Of a stretch of 10,301 nucleotides of DNA, positions 1 to 6,238 are shown in pieces; position 1 is the stretch's first letter, and each line of letters begins with the position of its first letter. Source of the stretch: CAZKTS01 sp964555735 (GTDB lineage: Bacteria; Actinomycetota; Acidimicrobiia; IMCC26256; PALSA-555); the NCBI GenBank assembly GCA_964555735.1, contig CAZKTS010000386.1, positions 1 to 10,301 of the forward strand, given 5' to 3'. The position numbers and the translations under genes were made by a program. The notes under the pieces were generated by a model that worked only from the letters and a program-made list of their open reading frames with translations, had not been told where the DNA came from and did no database searches.

Positions 1-39
1 ACCCGCACGGTCTGGGCGGTCGACGCCTTGCCGCGCCGC

Positions 40-45
40 TAGCCT
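40..45 (+). promoter_or_regulatory. -10-like box for a leaderless CDF transporter mRNA
   Basis: TAGCCT fits the actinobacterial TANNNT consensus and lies 7 nt before the GTG at 53. That places a transcription start at or next to the start codon. No Shine-Dalgarno sequence is visible before this GTG, which agrees with leaderless translation. No convincing -35 is seen, and the window edge limits the view. Inference from spacing only. Confidence 0.4.
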
Positions 46-52
46 CGGCGCC

Positions 53-973
53 GTGCACGAGGGCTCACGCAAGGCGATCGCCGCTGCGTTCCTCGCGAAC
101 CTCGGGATCGCCCTCGCCAAGTTCGTCGCCTTCGCGCTCACCGGTGCGGCCTCCATGCTCGCGGAGGCGATCCACTCGGTCGCCGACACCGGCAACCAGG
201 CGCTGCTCTTCCTCGGCGGCGCGCGCGCCAAGCGGGCACCGAGCGTCACACACCAGTTCGGCTACGGACGGGAGCGGTACTTCTGGGCGTTCGTCGTCGC
301 ACTCGTGCTCTTCTCGCTCGGCGCGATGTTCGCGATCTACGAGGGCATCCAGAAGCTGATCAACCCCCACGAGATCGACGACCCCACGGTCGCGTTCGTC
401 GTCCTCGGGGTCGCGGTGCTGCTCGAAGGGTTCTCACTTCGTACCGCGGTCCGCGAGGCGCGAGGCCCGAAGGGCAACCAGTCGTGGTGGCGCTTCATCC
501 GCACGAGCAAGAGCCCGGAGCTTCCCGTCGTCCTGCTCGAGGACCTCGGCGCGATCACCGGCCTGGTGTTCGCCATCATCGGCGTGTCGCTCGCGGTGGC
601 GACCGGCGAGGAGGTGTTCGACGCCCTGGGCAGCATCGCCATCGGTCTGCTCCTGGGCGTCATCGCGATCGTGCTCGCGATCGAGATGAAGAGCCTGCTG
701 ATGGGCGAGTCCGCCTCACCCGAGCAGCAGACCGCGATCACCCAGGCCATCACCCTCGGACCCGAGGTCGACCGCCTCATCCACCTCCGCACCGAGCACC
801 TGGGCCCCGAGGACCTGCTCGTCGCCGCGAAGGTCGACCTCACGCCGGCCGGCGACCGCGAGATCGCGAAGGCCATCGATCGGGTGGAGGCGCGCATCCG
901 CGAGGCGGTGCCGTACGCCCGCGTGATCTTCATCGAGCCCGACGAGTACCGGGGCGACGGCGACCCCTACTGA
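53..973 (+). CDS. Cation diffusion facilitator (CDF) family metal transporter
   Basis: A 306-residue inner-membrane transporter, full length for the CDF family, which exports divalent metals such as Zn, Fe, Mn or Co by proton antiport. About six membrane helices lie between residues 8 and 215, followed by a cytoplasmic C-terminal domain (about 215-306). TM2 carries the metal-site pair H41 and D45 (AIHSVADTGNQ). The loop HQFGYGRERYFW (67-78) is highly characteristic. In TM5 the usual His/Asp-x3-Asp is replaced by E163-D164 (LLEDLGAITG), a pattern I associate with a ZnT9-like branch of CDF proteins. The metal therefore cannot be predicted from the classical site. GTG at 53 is chosen because it opens the conserved N-terminus and has a -10-like box 7 nt upstream. 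The frame is open to the window edge, so a longer form is not excluded. The next gene starts 15 nt downstream, probably co-transcribed. Confidence 0.9.
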   Translation: MHEGSRKAIAAAFLANLGIALAKFVAFALTGAASMLAEAIHSVADTGNQALLFLGGARAKRAPSVTHQFGYGRERYFWAFVVALVLFSLGAMFAIYEGIQKLINPHEIDDPTVAFVVLGVAVLLEGFSLRTAVREARGPKGNQSWWRFIRTSKSPELPVVLLEDLGAITGLVFAIIGVSLAVATGEEVFDALGSIAIGLLLGVIAIVLAIEMKSLLMGESASPEQQTAITQAITLGPEVDRLIHLRTEHLGPEDLLVAAKVDLTPAGDREIAKAIDRVEARIREAVPYARVIFIEPDEYRGDGDPY

Positions 974-988
974 CCCACGAGGAGCGCC

Positions 989-1360
989 ATGAGTGACGAG
1001 CAGACCACGGCCACCATCGAGGCGGTCGATCGCTTCAACGCCGCGTTCAACGCTCACGACGTCGACGCGGTCATGGCGTGCATGACCGAGGATGCGGTGT
1101 TCGAGAGCACGGCGCCACCCGCAGGTGAGCGGCACGAGGGTGCGGCCGCCGTGCGCGCCGCCTGGGAGGCGTTCTTCGCGGCGTCACCGACCGCGCACTT
1201 CGAAGGCGAAGACGTCATCGCGACCGGCGACCGGTGCGTCGTGCGGTGGCGCTACACGTGGACCGACGATGACGGCACCGAAGGCGCGATCCACGGCGTC
1301 GATGTGCTCCGCGTCCGCGACGGCAAGGTCGCCGAGAAGCTCGCCTACGTGAAGGGCTGA
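989..1360 (+). CDS. SnoaL/NTF2-like small protein
   Basis: A 123-residue soluble protein with the NTF2-like (SnoaL) cone fold pattern. An N-terminal helix pair (about 6-33, VDRFNAAFNAHDVDAVMACM) leads to a strand with the family-typical TEDAVFES (34-41). A central helix follows (HEGAAAVRAAWEAFFAA), then antiparallel strands covering FEGEDVIATGDRCVVRWRYTW and VDVLRVRDGKVAEKLAYV. Length is normal for the family. Members act as small isomerases, hydrolases or ligand-binding proteins, and nothing here identifies the substrate. ATG at 989 has a good ribosome site, GAGGAG, at 979-984. It follows the CDF gene by 15 nt and likely shares its transcript, although no functional link is evident. It converges on the tauE-like gene with a 16-nt gap. 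Confidence 0.85.
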   Translation: MSDEQTTATIEAVDRFNAAFNAHDVDAVMACMTEDAVFESTAPPAGERHEGAAAVRAAWEAFFAASPTAHFEGEDVIATGDRCVVRWRYTWTDDDGTEGAIHGVDVLRVRDGKVAEKLAYVKG

Positions 1361-1376
1361 CGCCGAGCGAGCGAGC

Positions 1377-2195
1377 TCACGCCAGCGCGGTCACCGCCTG
1401 CGTCGCCGTATACAGAGCGACGCCGACGAGCAGCGCGGCGAACCACCGGAGGGCGCGCCGGGGTTCGAGGCGGTCCGCGACACGCTTGCCGACCAGGACG
1501 CCGAAGACGGCCGCGATCGTGAACGGGATGGCCACCGACCAATCGATCGTGCTCGAGCCGATCCGAGCGACCAGCGCGACGGCAGAGTTGATCGCGATGA
1601 CGAGCAGCGACGTGCCGATGGCCTCGGGCATCGACAGCCCGAGCAGCAGGGTGAGCGCCGGCACGATCACGAAGCCGCCGCCCACCCCGAAGAGGCCGGT
1701 GAGGAATCCCACGGCCGAGCCCGCCGCGATGATGGTGACCACCATGCGGAGCCCCACCTGCTCGCGCGTCCGCAGCGCACCTACGGCCGCGGGGGCGCCG
1801 GCCGCGAGCGCTTGCTCCTCACCGACCTCCGTGCACGAGGGGCAGCCGGTGACCATGCGCCACGCCGCGAGCAGGATCAGGACACTGAACCCGAGGAGCA
1901 GCACGTCCGGATCGAGCTGCTCGTTGAGCGCGGTGCCGGCGAAGGAGCCTCCGACACCCGCGAGGCCGAACATGACTCCGGTGCGGACGTGCACGCGACC
2001 CGCGCGGAGATGGGCGCCCATCCCCACCAACGCCGCGGTGCCGACGAGCAGGAGGCTGGTCGCGGTCGCGGCCTTCGGTGACTGCCCGGCGCCGTAGACC
2101 AGCGCGGGGACCGCGAGGATCGACCCACCGCCGCCGAGCGCTCCCAGCGAGAGCCCGATCAAGAAGCCGAGGGGCGACGCGAGCAGCCCGCGCAC
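1377..2195 (-). CDS. tauE: TauE/SafE (DUF81) family sulfur-anion permease
   Basis: A 272-residue polytopic membrane protein of the TauE/SafE family, which moves sulfite, thiosulfate, sulfoacetate or related organosulfur anions across the inner membrane. It has two homologous halves, each opening with a glycine-rich signature: GALGGGGSILAVPAL (18-32) and GLFGVGGGFVIVPAL in the second half. Seven to nine helices are expected. The hydrophilic central loop after about residue 116 holds a CPSC motif (C118, C121), a possible thiol, persulfide or metal site. GTG at 2195 lies 11 nt after the cstB-like stop codon, so the two genes should be co-transcribed. No strong ribosome site is seen; the first conserved residues begin almost at once, so this start is preferred. 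TauE beside CstB recalls the staphylococcal cst locus and suggests export of sulfite or thiosulfate made by the dioxygenase/rhodanese. Substrate and direction are inferred. Confidence 0.88.
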   Translation of the reverse strand: MRGLLASPLGFLIGLSLGALGGGGSILAVPALVYGAGQSPKAATATSLLLVGTAALVGMGAHLRAGRVHVRTGVMFGLAGVGGSFAGTALNEQLDPDVLLLGFSVLILLAAWRMVTGCPSCTEVGEEQALAAGAPAAVGALRTREQVGLRMVVTIIAAGSAVGFLTGLFGVGGGFVIVPALTLLLGLSMPEAIGTSLLVIAINSAVALVARIGSSTIDWSVAIPFTIAAVFGVLVGKRVADRLEPRRALRWFAALLVGVALYTATQAVTALA

Positions 2196-2206
2196 GGTGG
2201 CTCAGC

Positions 2207-3613
2207 TCATCCGGCAAGCGACGGTGACGACGTGGTGTCGATGGGCAAGCGAACCACGCGCCACGCGTCGAAGCCCCCGAGGATGTCGGCGACCTCGCCG
2301 AAGCCCTGCGAGCGGAGCACCGACGCGCCGATCGACGATCGATAGCCGCCGGCGCAGTAGACGACCGTCGGACGCTGCGGGTCGAGCTCCTCGATCCGGT
2401 CGAGCAGCTGTGGCAGCGGCAGCGACCGAGCCCCGGGGATCACCCCACTCTCTTGCTCGGCCGGGTTCCGGAGATCCACGAGCTGGAGATCCGGTTCGCT
2501 GTCGCGCCACGCCGCGAAGTCGCCCGCTGGGAGCCGGCGAGCTCGCTCGGCGAGGTCGGCGCGCGCGACGAGCACGGTCTCGACGTCGACCAGCACGCCG
2601 ATGACCCGGTCGAAGCCGATCCGGCCCAGCCGCACCCGCGCCTCGGTCGCCCGGGCGGCGTCCGCCACGAGCACAACGTCCTGGTCCGGGCGCACGACAT
2701 CTCCGGCGAACTCTGCGAAGCGGCCGTCGAGGCTCACGTTGACGGACCCACGCAGATGACCGGACGCAAAGGCGTCGGGCGCTCGGGTGTCGAGCAGCAC
2801 CGCGCCCGTCGCCTGGGCGTCGAGCGCGGCTTCTGGGTCCACACGCGGCACGGACTCGGCGTCGTCGAGCAGCGGGCGGTTTCGGCGGTTGCTGTCGGCC
2901 GCGAAGGAGAAGTAGAGCGGCGCGACCGACTGTCCCTGCAGGACCGCGTCGACGAACTCGTCCTCGGTCATCGGCTGCAGCGCGTAGTTGGACTCGCGCT
3001 GCTCACCGATCGTCGAGACCGGTGCGTCGGACATCGACTTGCCGCACGCGGAGCCGGCGCCGTGCGCGGGATACACGCGGGTCGCGTCCGGGAGCGGCAG
3101 GAGCTTGTCGTGCAGCGATCGGTAGAGACGCCGCGCGAGGTGCTCCGCGGTCCAGCCGGCCGAGGCGAGCAGGTCGGGGCGGCCCACGTCGCCGATGAAC
3201 AGCGCGTCACCGGTCAGCACCGCCCACGCCGGGTCACCCGCGCGCTCCCTGACGACGATCGAGATCGACTCCGGCGTGTGGCCGGGCGTCGAGAGGATCT
3301 CGAGGGTGACGTCACCGAGTGTCAGCACCTGGCCGTCCCGCAACGGCTCGATCGGGAAGTCCGCGCGCGCGTCTTCGCCGTACGAGATGACGGCACCCGT
3401 CGCGTCCGCGAGCTCGAGGTGTCCCGAGACGAAGTCGGCGTGGAAGTGGGTCTCGACCACCCGCTCGATCGTCAAGCCGTGCGCAGCCGCATCGTCGAGG
3501 TACTGCGAGACGTCGCGCTGCGGATCGACCACCACCGCTCGCCCCGTCGCTTCGTCCCCGATGAGATAGCTGTACAGCGACAGGCACGGAAGCTCGTACT
3601 GACGGAAGTACAT
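2207..3613 (-). CDS. cstB: CstB-like persulfide dioxygenase-rhodanese fusion
   Basis: A 468-residue cytoplasmic enzyme with three domains. Residues 1-230 form a metallo-beta-lactamase fold of the ETHE1/persulfide dioxygenase type: H56-x-H58-x-D60 (THFHADFVSGH), H112 (STPGHTPES), D136 (LTGDALFIGDVGRPDL) and H185 (VYPAHGAGSACGK), matching the expected iron ligands. A first rhodanese-like domain (about 255-350) has VVLVADAARATEAR where the active loop should be, without cysteine, so it is a pseudo-rhodanese. The second (about 365-460) has an intact loop with C420 (YCAGGYRSS). This order matches CstB, which oxidises low-molecular-weight persulfides and yields thiosulfate through coupled dioxygenase and rhodanese steps. 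ATG at 3613 opens the conserved MYFRQYELPCLSLYSYLIGD. A GAGAGAGG stretch upstream may be the ribosome site. A CsoR/CstR-type operator lies 42 nt upstream of the start. The gene heads a transcript that includes tauE. Confidence 0.92.
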   Translation of the reverse strand: MYFRQYELPCLSLYSYLIGDEATGRAVVVDPQRDVSQYLDDAAAHGLTIERVVETHFHADFVSGHLELADATGAVISYGEDARADFPIEPLRDGQVLTLGDVTLEILSTPGHTPESISIVVRERAGDPAWAVLTGDALFIGDVGRPDLLASAGWTAEHLARRLYRSLHDKLLPLPDATRVYPAHGAGSACGKSMSDAPVSTIGEQRESNYALQPMTEDEFVDAVLQGQSVAPLYFSFAADSNRRNRPLLDDAESVPRVDPEAALDAQATGAVLLDTRAPDAFASGHLRGSVNVSLDGRFAEFAGDVVRPDQDVVLVADAARATEARVRLGRIGFDRVIGVLVDVETVLVARADLAERARRLPAGDFAAWRDSEPDLQLVDLRNPAEQESGVIPGARSLPLPQLLDRIEELDPQRPTVVYCAGGYRSSIGASVLRSQGFGEVADILGGFDAWRVVRLPIDTTSSPSLAG

Positions 3614-3654
3614 GGCGACCTCTCTCTCGTCACGCTCGTCGAAGGTTCCAACTA

Positions 3655-3670
3655 ATACCCCAGGGGGTAT
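3655..3670. promoter_or_regulatory. CsoR/CstR-type operator upstream of cstB
   Basis: ATACCCCAGGGGGTAT is a perfect 7-bp inverted repeat around a 2-bp spacer. The same 16-mer recurs exactly at 5886-5901 beside the repressor gene. A/T-flanked C-tract/G-tract palindromes are the known operator style of CsoR-family repressors. It sits in the 73-nt gap between the mmpL stop and cstB start, so cstB-tauE can be controlled independently of the transporter gene. I could not place a clear -10/-35 pair around it. Confidence 0.8.
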
Positions 3671-3686
3671 ATTCCAGAGCCGTCCC

Positions 3687-5870
3687 CTAGTGCCGGAACC
3701 GCACCTCGGGCAGCATGCGGCCGAGCCACCGAGGCAGGTACCAGTTGCGCTCGCCGAGCAGGGCCATGCTCGCCGGGACGAGCAGCATGCGCACGACCGT
3801 CGCGTCGAGCAGCACGGCCATCGCGAGCGTGATCCCGAGCTCGGTCGGCGGGATCGGCCCCGTGACGCCGAAGGCGACGAACACGACGATCATCACGAGC
3901 GCGGCGTTGGTGATCGGACGGCCCGTCCGGCCGATGCCCTCGCGGATCGCACGGCGGGTGTCGCCCGTCGCCTCGTAACGCTCACGGATCGCGGCAAGCA
4001 GGAAGAGCTGATAGTCCATCGAGAGGCCGAACAACAGGGCGAAGAAGAACAACGGTGCCCACGCGTCCACGAAGCCTTGGTGCTCGATGCCGAGGAGGCC
4101 CGTCCCGATGCCGTGCTGGAACACCAGCGTCGCGAACCCGAACGCGGCTCCCACGGTCAAGACGTTCATCACGATCGACGTGATCGCGATCGGCACGCTT
4201 CGGAAGACCACGAGGAGCAGCACGAACGCGACGATCAGGATCAGCGCGATCGCGATCGGTGCCCGATCGGTGAGCACCGCGGTGAGATCGTGGTTCTGGG
4301 CGGCCGGCCCGCCAACCTTGGCGGTCGGCACGGCTCGGTCCAGCTCCGAGCGCAATCGGTCGACGAGCGCACCGGTTCGTTCGTCGTCGACGGCCGTCGC
4401 GCCGGTGACGCGCACCACCGTTCGCCCGGACGCAGCTGGCTCCGAGACGACGCGCGCGTCGGCCACCCCGGGCAGTTCGCTCGCGAGCCCGACGACGTCG
4501 GCGGCCGATGCCGCGGGAACGGTCACGAAGACGGGTGCCGCCGCCCCATCACCGAACGCCGACACGAGGAGCTCGTAGCCGTCCCGGCTCGTGTGGCCGC
4601 GGTCGACCACCGTCGCGCCCGGCATCCCGAGGCGCATCCCGAGCGCCGGCAGCGCGAGTGCGCCGAGGATCACCAGACCGACGGCGAGGATCGCGCCGGG
4701 GCGGCGGAGGGCGTGGCCGGTCCACCGCTCCCAGCGCCCTTCGGCGGCCACGTCGGGATCCTGGGAGCCGCGCGTCACCAGGACGCGATCGCCGAGTGCG
4801 ACGAGGACGGCCGGCAACAGCGTCAGCGACGCGAGCGCCACCGCCACGACGGCGAAGATCATCCCCAGCGTCATGGAGCGGAACACCATTACCGGAACGA
4901 GGAACACCGCGGCGAGCGAGAGCACCACCGTGACCGCGGACAGGAACACCGCCTTCCCCGCCGTCGAGAGCGCCCCCTCGACCGCAACCGACGCATCCTT
5001 GCCCTCGGCTCGTTCCTCGCGATAACGGCTGACGATGAAGAGGCTGTAGTCGATGCCGACCGCGAGCCCGATCATCATGGAGAAGTTCATCGACCACACC
5101 GACAGCGGGATAACTCCGGCAACGAGGTGCAGGAGCGCCCAACCAACCGCGATGCCGGCGAGCGCGAGCAAGAGTGGGATGCCCGCGGCCACTGCCGCCC
5201 CGAAGGCGATGAAGAGAAGGACGAGACTCGGGACGCCACTGAGCAGCTCGGCCTTGTGGAGCGCGCTCTCGTTGATCGCGTTGAAGTCGCTCCAGACGGG
5301 CCACTCACCGGTCACCTCGGCCCGCGCTCCCGGATCGAGCTCGAGGCCGTCCACGTAGTCGCCGAGCTCGCCGGCCGCGACCGGACGCTGGGCGTCGTCG
5401 GCGACCCGCTGCGTGACCGGCACGATCGCGGTCCGACCGTCGGGCGCGAGGAGGCCCGCATCGGCGGGCAACGCCAACGGGTCGGCGACCGACCGCGCTC
5501 GCGGTGCAGAGCGAAGGGAGCGCACGAGCGCGCGAAGGCCCTCGGGTTCCGACGCGATCGGTGTGCGCTGTCGGTACACGACGACCGGGTTCTCGGCTCC
5601 GAGCGCCGGAAAGTCATGACGGAGCTCGTCGCGAACCTCCTGCGCGGTCGAGCCCTGGGCCTCCCAGCCGGCTCCGGACAGCGCGCCCGACAGGGTCAAC
5701 GCGAGCGGTGCCGCCGCGATCACCACGAGCAGCCACGCGGCGATCACCCCCCGGCGGTGACGAGCCGAGAAGCCGGCGAGGCGGGCGAAGAGCGGCCGGT
5801 GCTCGTCTTCGGGTCGTGAGTCCGCCAGCCTGTCGCCGGGTGCTGATCGTGGCTGGGTCGCGACGTCCAT
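3687..5870 (-). CDS. MMPL/RND-superfamily membrane transporter in the CstR regulon
   Basis: A 727-residue inner-membrane protein with the duplicated MMPL (RND superfamily) plan. A cytoplasmic N-terminus is followed by TM1 (about 41-60), an extracytoplasmic domain (about 63-205), and a five-helix bundle (about 211-362). TM7 (about 391-412) then leads to a second extracytoplasmic domain (about 413-535) and a final helix bundle (about 538-700). Proton-relay Asp-Tyr pairs are visible in both halves: D274-Y275 (GLAVGIDYSLF) and D619-Y620 (GLSMDYQLF). Length suits actinobacterial MMPLs, which export lipids, siderophores or other hydrophobic compounds, so the protein should be functional. ATG at 5870 has a GGAGGA ribosome site. 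Its promoter carries two CsoR/CstR operators and is shared with the divergent repressor gene. The substrate is unknown; regulation suggests a role in sulfide/persulfide stress, which is inference. The stop lies 73 nt before the cstB start. Confidence 0.93.
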   Translation of the reverse strand: MDVATQPRSAPGDRLADSRPEDEHRPLFARLAGFSARHRRGVIAAWLLVVIAAAPLALTLSGALSGAGWEAQGSTAQEVRDELRHDFPALGAENPVVVYRQRTPIASEPEGLRALVRSLRSAPRARSVADPLALPADAGLLAPDGRTAIVPVTQRVADDAQRPVAAGELGDYVDGLELDPGARAEVTGEWPVWSDFNAINESALHKAELLSGVPSLVLLFIAFGAAVAAGIPLLLALAGIAVGWALLHLVAGVIPLSVWSMNFSMMIGLAVGIDYSLFIVSRYREERAEGKDASVAVEGALSTAGKAVFLSAVTVVLSLAAVFLVPVMVFRSMTLGMIFAVVAVALASLTLLPAVLVALGDRVLVTRGSQDPDVAAEGRWERWTGHALRRPGAILAVGLVILGALALPALGMRLGMPGATVVDRGHTSRDGYELLVSAFGDGAAAPVFVTVPAASAADVVGLASELPGVADARVVSEPAASGRTVVRVTGATAVDDERTGALVDRLRSELDRAVPTAKVGGPAAQNHDLTAVLTDRAPIAIALILIVAFVLLLVVFRSVPIAITSIVMNVLTVGAAFGFATLVFQHGIGTGLLGIEHQGFVDAWAPLFFFALLFGLSMDYQLFLLAAIRERYEATGDTRRAIREGIGRTGRPITNAALVMIVVFVAFGVTGPIPPTELGITLAMAVLLDATVVRMLLVPASMALLGERNWYLPRWLGRMLPEVRFRH

Positions 5871-5884
5871 CGGTTGCTCCTCCG

Positions 5885-5902
5885 TATACCCCAGGGGGTA
5901 TA
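5885..5902. promoter_or_regulatory. CsoR/CstR-type operator 1 in the cstR-mmpL divergent promoter
   Basis: TATACCCC-AG-GGGGTATA is a perfect 8-bp inverted repeat with a 2-bp spacer, and its core 16-mer is identical to the operator before cstB. It overlaps the -10 boxes of both divergent promoters (5899-5905) and the likely transporter transcription start. Binding here should repress both the repressor gene and the transporter gene. Confidence 0.85.
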
Positions 5903-5904
5903 GT
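5899..5904 (+). promoter_or_regulatory. Probable -10 box of the cstR-like gene
   Basis: TATAGT is close to the TATAAT consensus. It lies 49 nt before the repressor ATG and overlaps the right arm of operator 1. The only -35 candidate is a weak TTGCTC at 5874-5879 with a long 19-nt spacer. The transcription start would fall near 5911, inside operator 2, consistent with autorepression. Confidence 0.45.
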
Positions 5905-5928
5905 AGAGAATACCCTTCGGGGTATCAA
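5900..5928 (-). promoter_or_regulatory. Probable promoter of the MMPL transporter gene
   Basis: On the minus strand, TTGATA (5928-5923) and TACTAT (5905-5900) are separated by exactly 17 nt, a good -35/-10 pair. The predicted start is near 5893, giving a leader of about 23 nt that contains the GGAGGA ribosome site. Operator 2 (5910-5925) fills the spacer and touches the -35. Operator 1 (5885-5902) covers the -10 edge and start site, so the promoter looks built for strong repression. Confidence 0.6.
5910..5925. promoter_or_regulatory. CsoR/CstR-type operator 2 in the cstR-mmpL divergent promoter
   Basis: ATACCCTTCGGGGTAT matches the other two operators in length and layout (7-2-7) with one mismatched arm position (T5916 in place of C). 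Its centre is 24 bp from the centre of operator 1, a little over two helical turns, so two repressor tetramers could bind on roughly the same DNA face. Confidence 0.75.
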
Positions 5929-5953
5929 GCCGGTCGGGAGCAGGGAGGAACCC

Positions 5954-6223
5954 ATGGAGATCGACCGTGAGGTCGTCGCCGATCTGCAACGACGCCTCCG
6001 CCGCATCGAAGGCCAGGTCCGCGGGATCCAGGCCATGCTCGACGAGCAGCGCGAGTGCCGCGACGTCGTCACGCAGATCGCCGCCGCGAGCAAAGCGCTC
6101 GAGCAAGTCGGGTTCAAGCTGCTCGCATCCGGGCTCACGACCTGCCTCGCGGATCCCGAGAAGGCGGCCGCCGAGGGCTATCCGATCGACGAGGTGGAGC
6201 GCCTGTTCCTCAAGCTGGGGTGA
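5954..6223 (+). CDS. cstR: CsoR-family repressor, CstR-like persulfide sensor
   Basis: An 89-residue all-helical DNA-binding protein of the CsoR/RcnR/FrmR family (DUF156). The family signature LRRIEGQVRGIQAML occupies residues 15-29. The sensor cysteines are C35 (RECRDVVTQI) and C64 (LTTCLADP), with the 29-residue spacing found in both CsoR and CstR. The copper ligand His, four residues before the second cysteine in CsoR, is G60 here. Loss of that His with both Cys kept is the hallmark of CstR, which forms Cys-Cys disulfide, trisulfide or tetrasulfide links on meeting persulfides and then releases DNA. The downstream CstB/TauE genes support the same reading. ATG at 5954 has a strong GGAGGAA site, and the protein is full length. 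It is divergent from the MMPL gene and probably represses itself, mmpL and cstB-tauE through the three shared operators. A Cu(I) or formaldehyde sensor is less likely without the His. Confidence 0.88.
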   Translation: MEIDREVVADLQRRLRRIEGQVRGIQAMLDEQRECRDVVTQIAAASKALEQVGFKLLASGLTTCLADPEKAAAEGYPIDEVERLFLKLG

Positions 6224-6238
6224 TCCCGCCGCGGCCGT

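Noticed and set aside
1..42. Possible tail of an upstream + strand gene ending in TAG at 40-42
   Set aside because: Only 13 codons are visible with no recognisable motif, and the frame could be open by chance.
2453..3655. 400-codon open frame on the + strand opposite cstB
   Set aside because: Low-complexity Arg/Val/Glu-rich translation with no family signature. The minus strand encodes recognisable dioxygenase and rhodanese motifs.
3612..5819. 735-codon open frame on the + strand opposite the MMPL gene
   Set aside because: Its translation is rich in Arg, His, Glu, Gln and Asp without domain pattern, a typical antisense shadow in high-G+C DNA. The minus strand carries a clear MMPL protein.
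5954..6223. Copper-sensing CsoR interpretation
   Set aside because: The essential His ligand is Gly, and neighbouring genes are for sulfane-sulfur metabolism rather than a CopA/CopZ pair.
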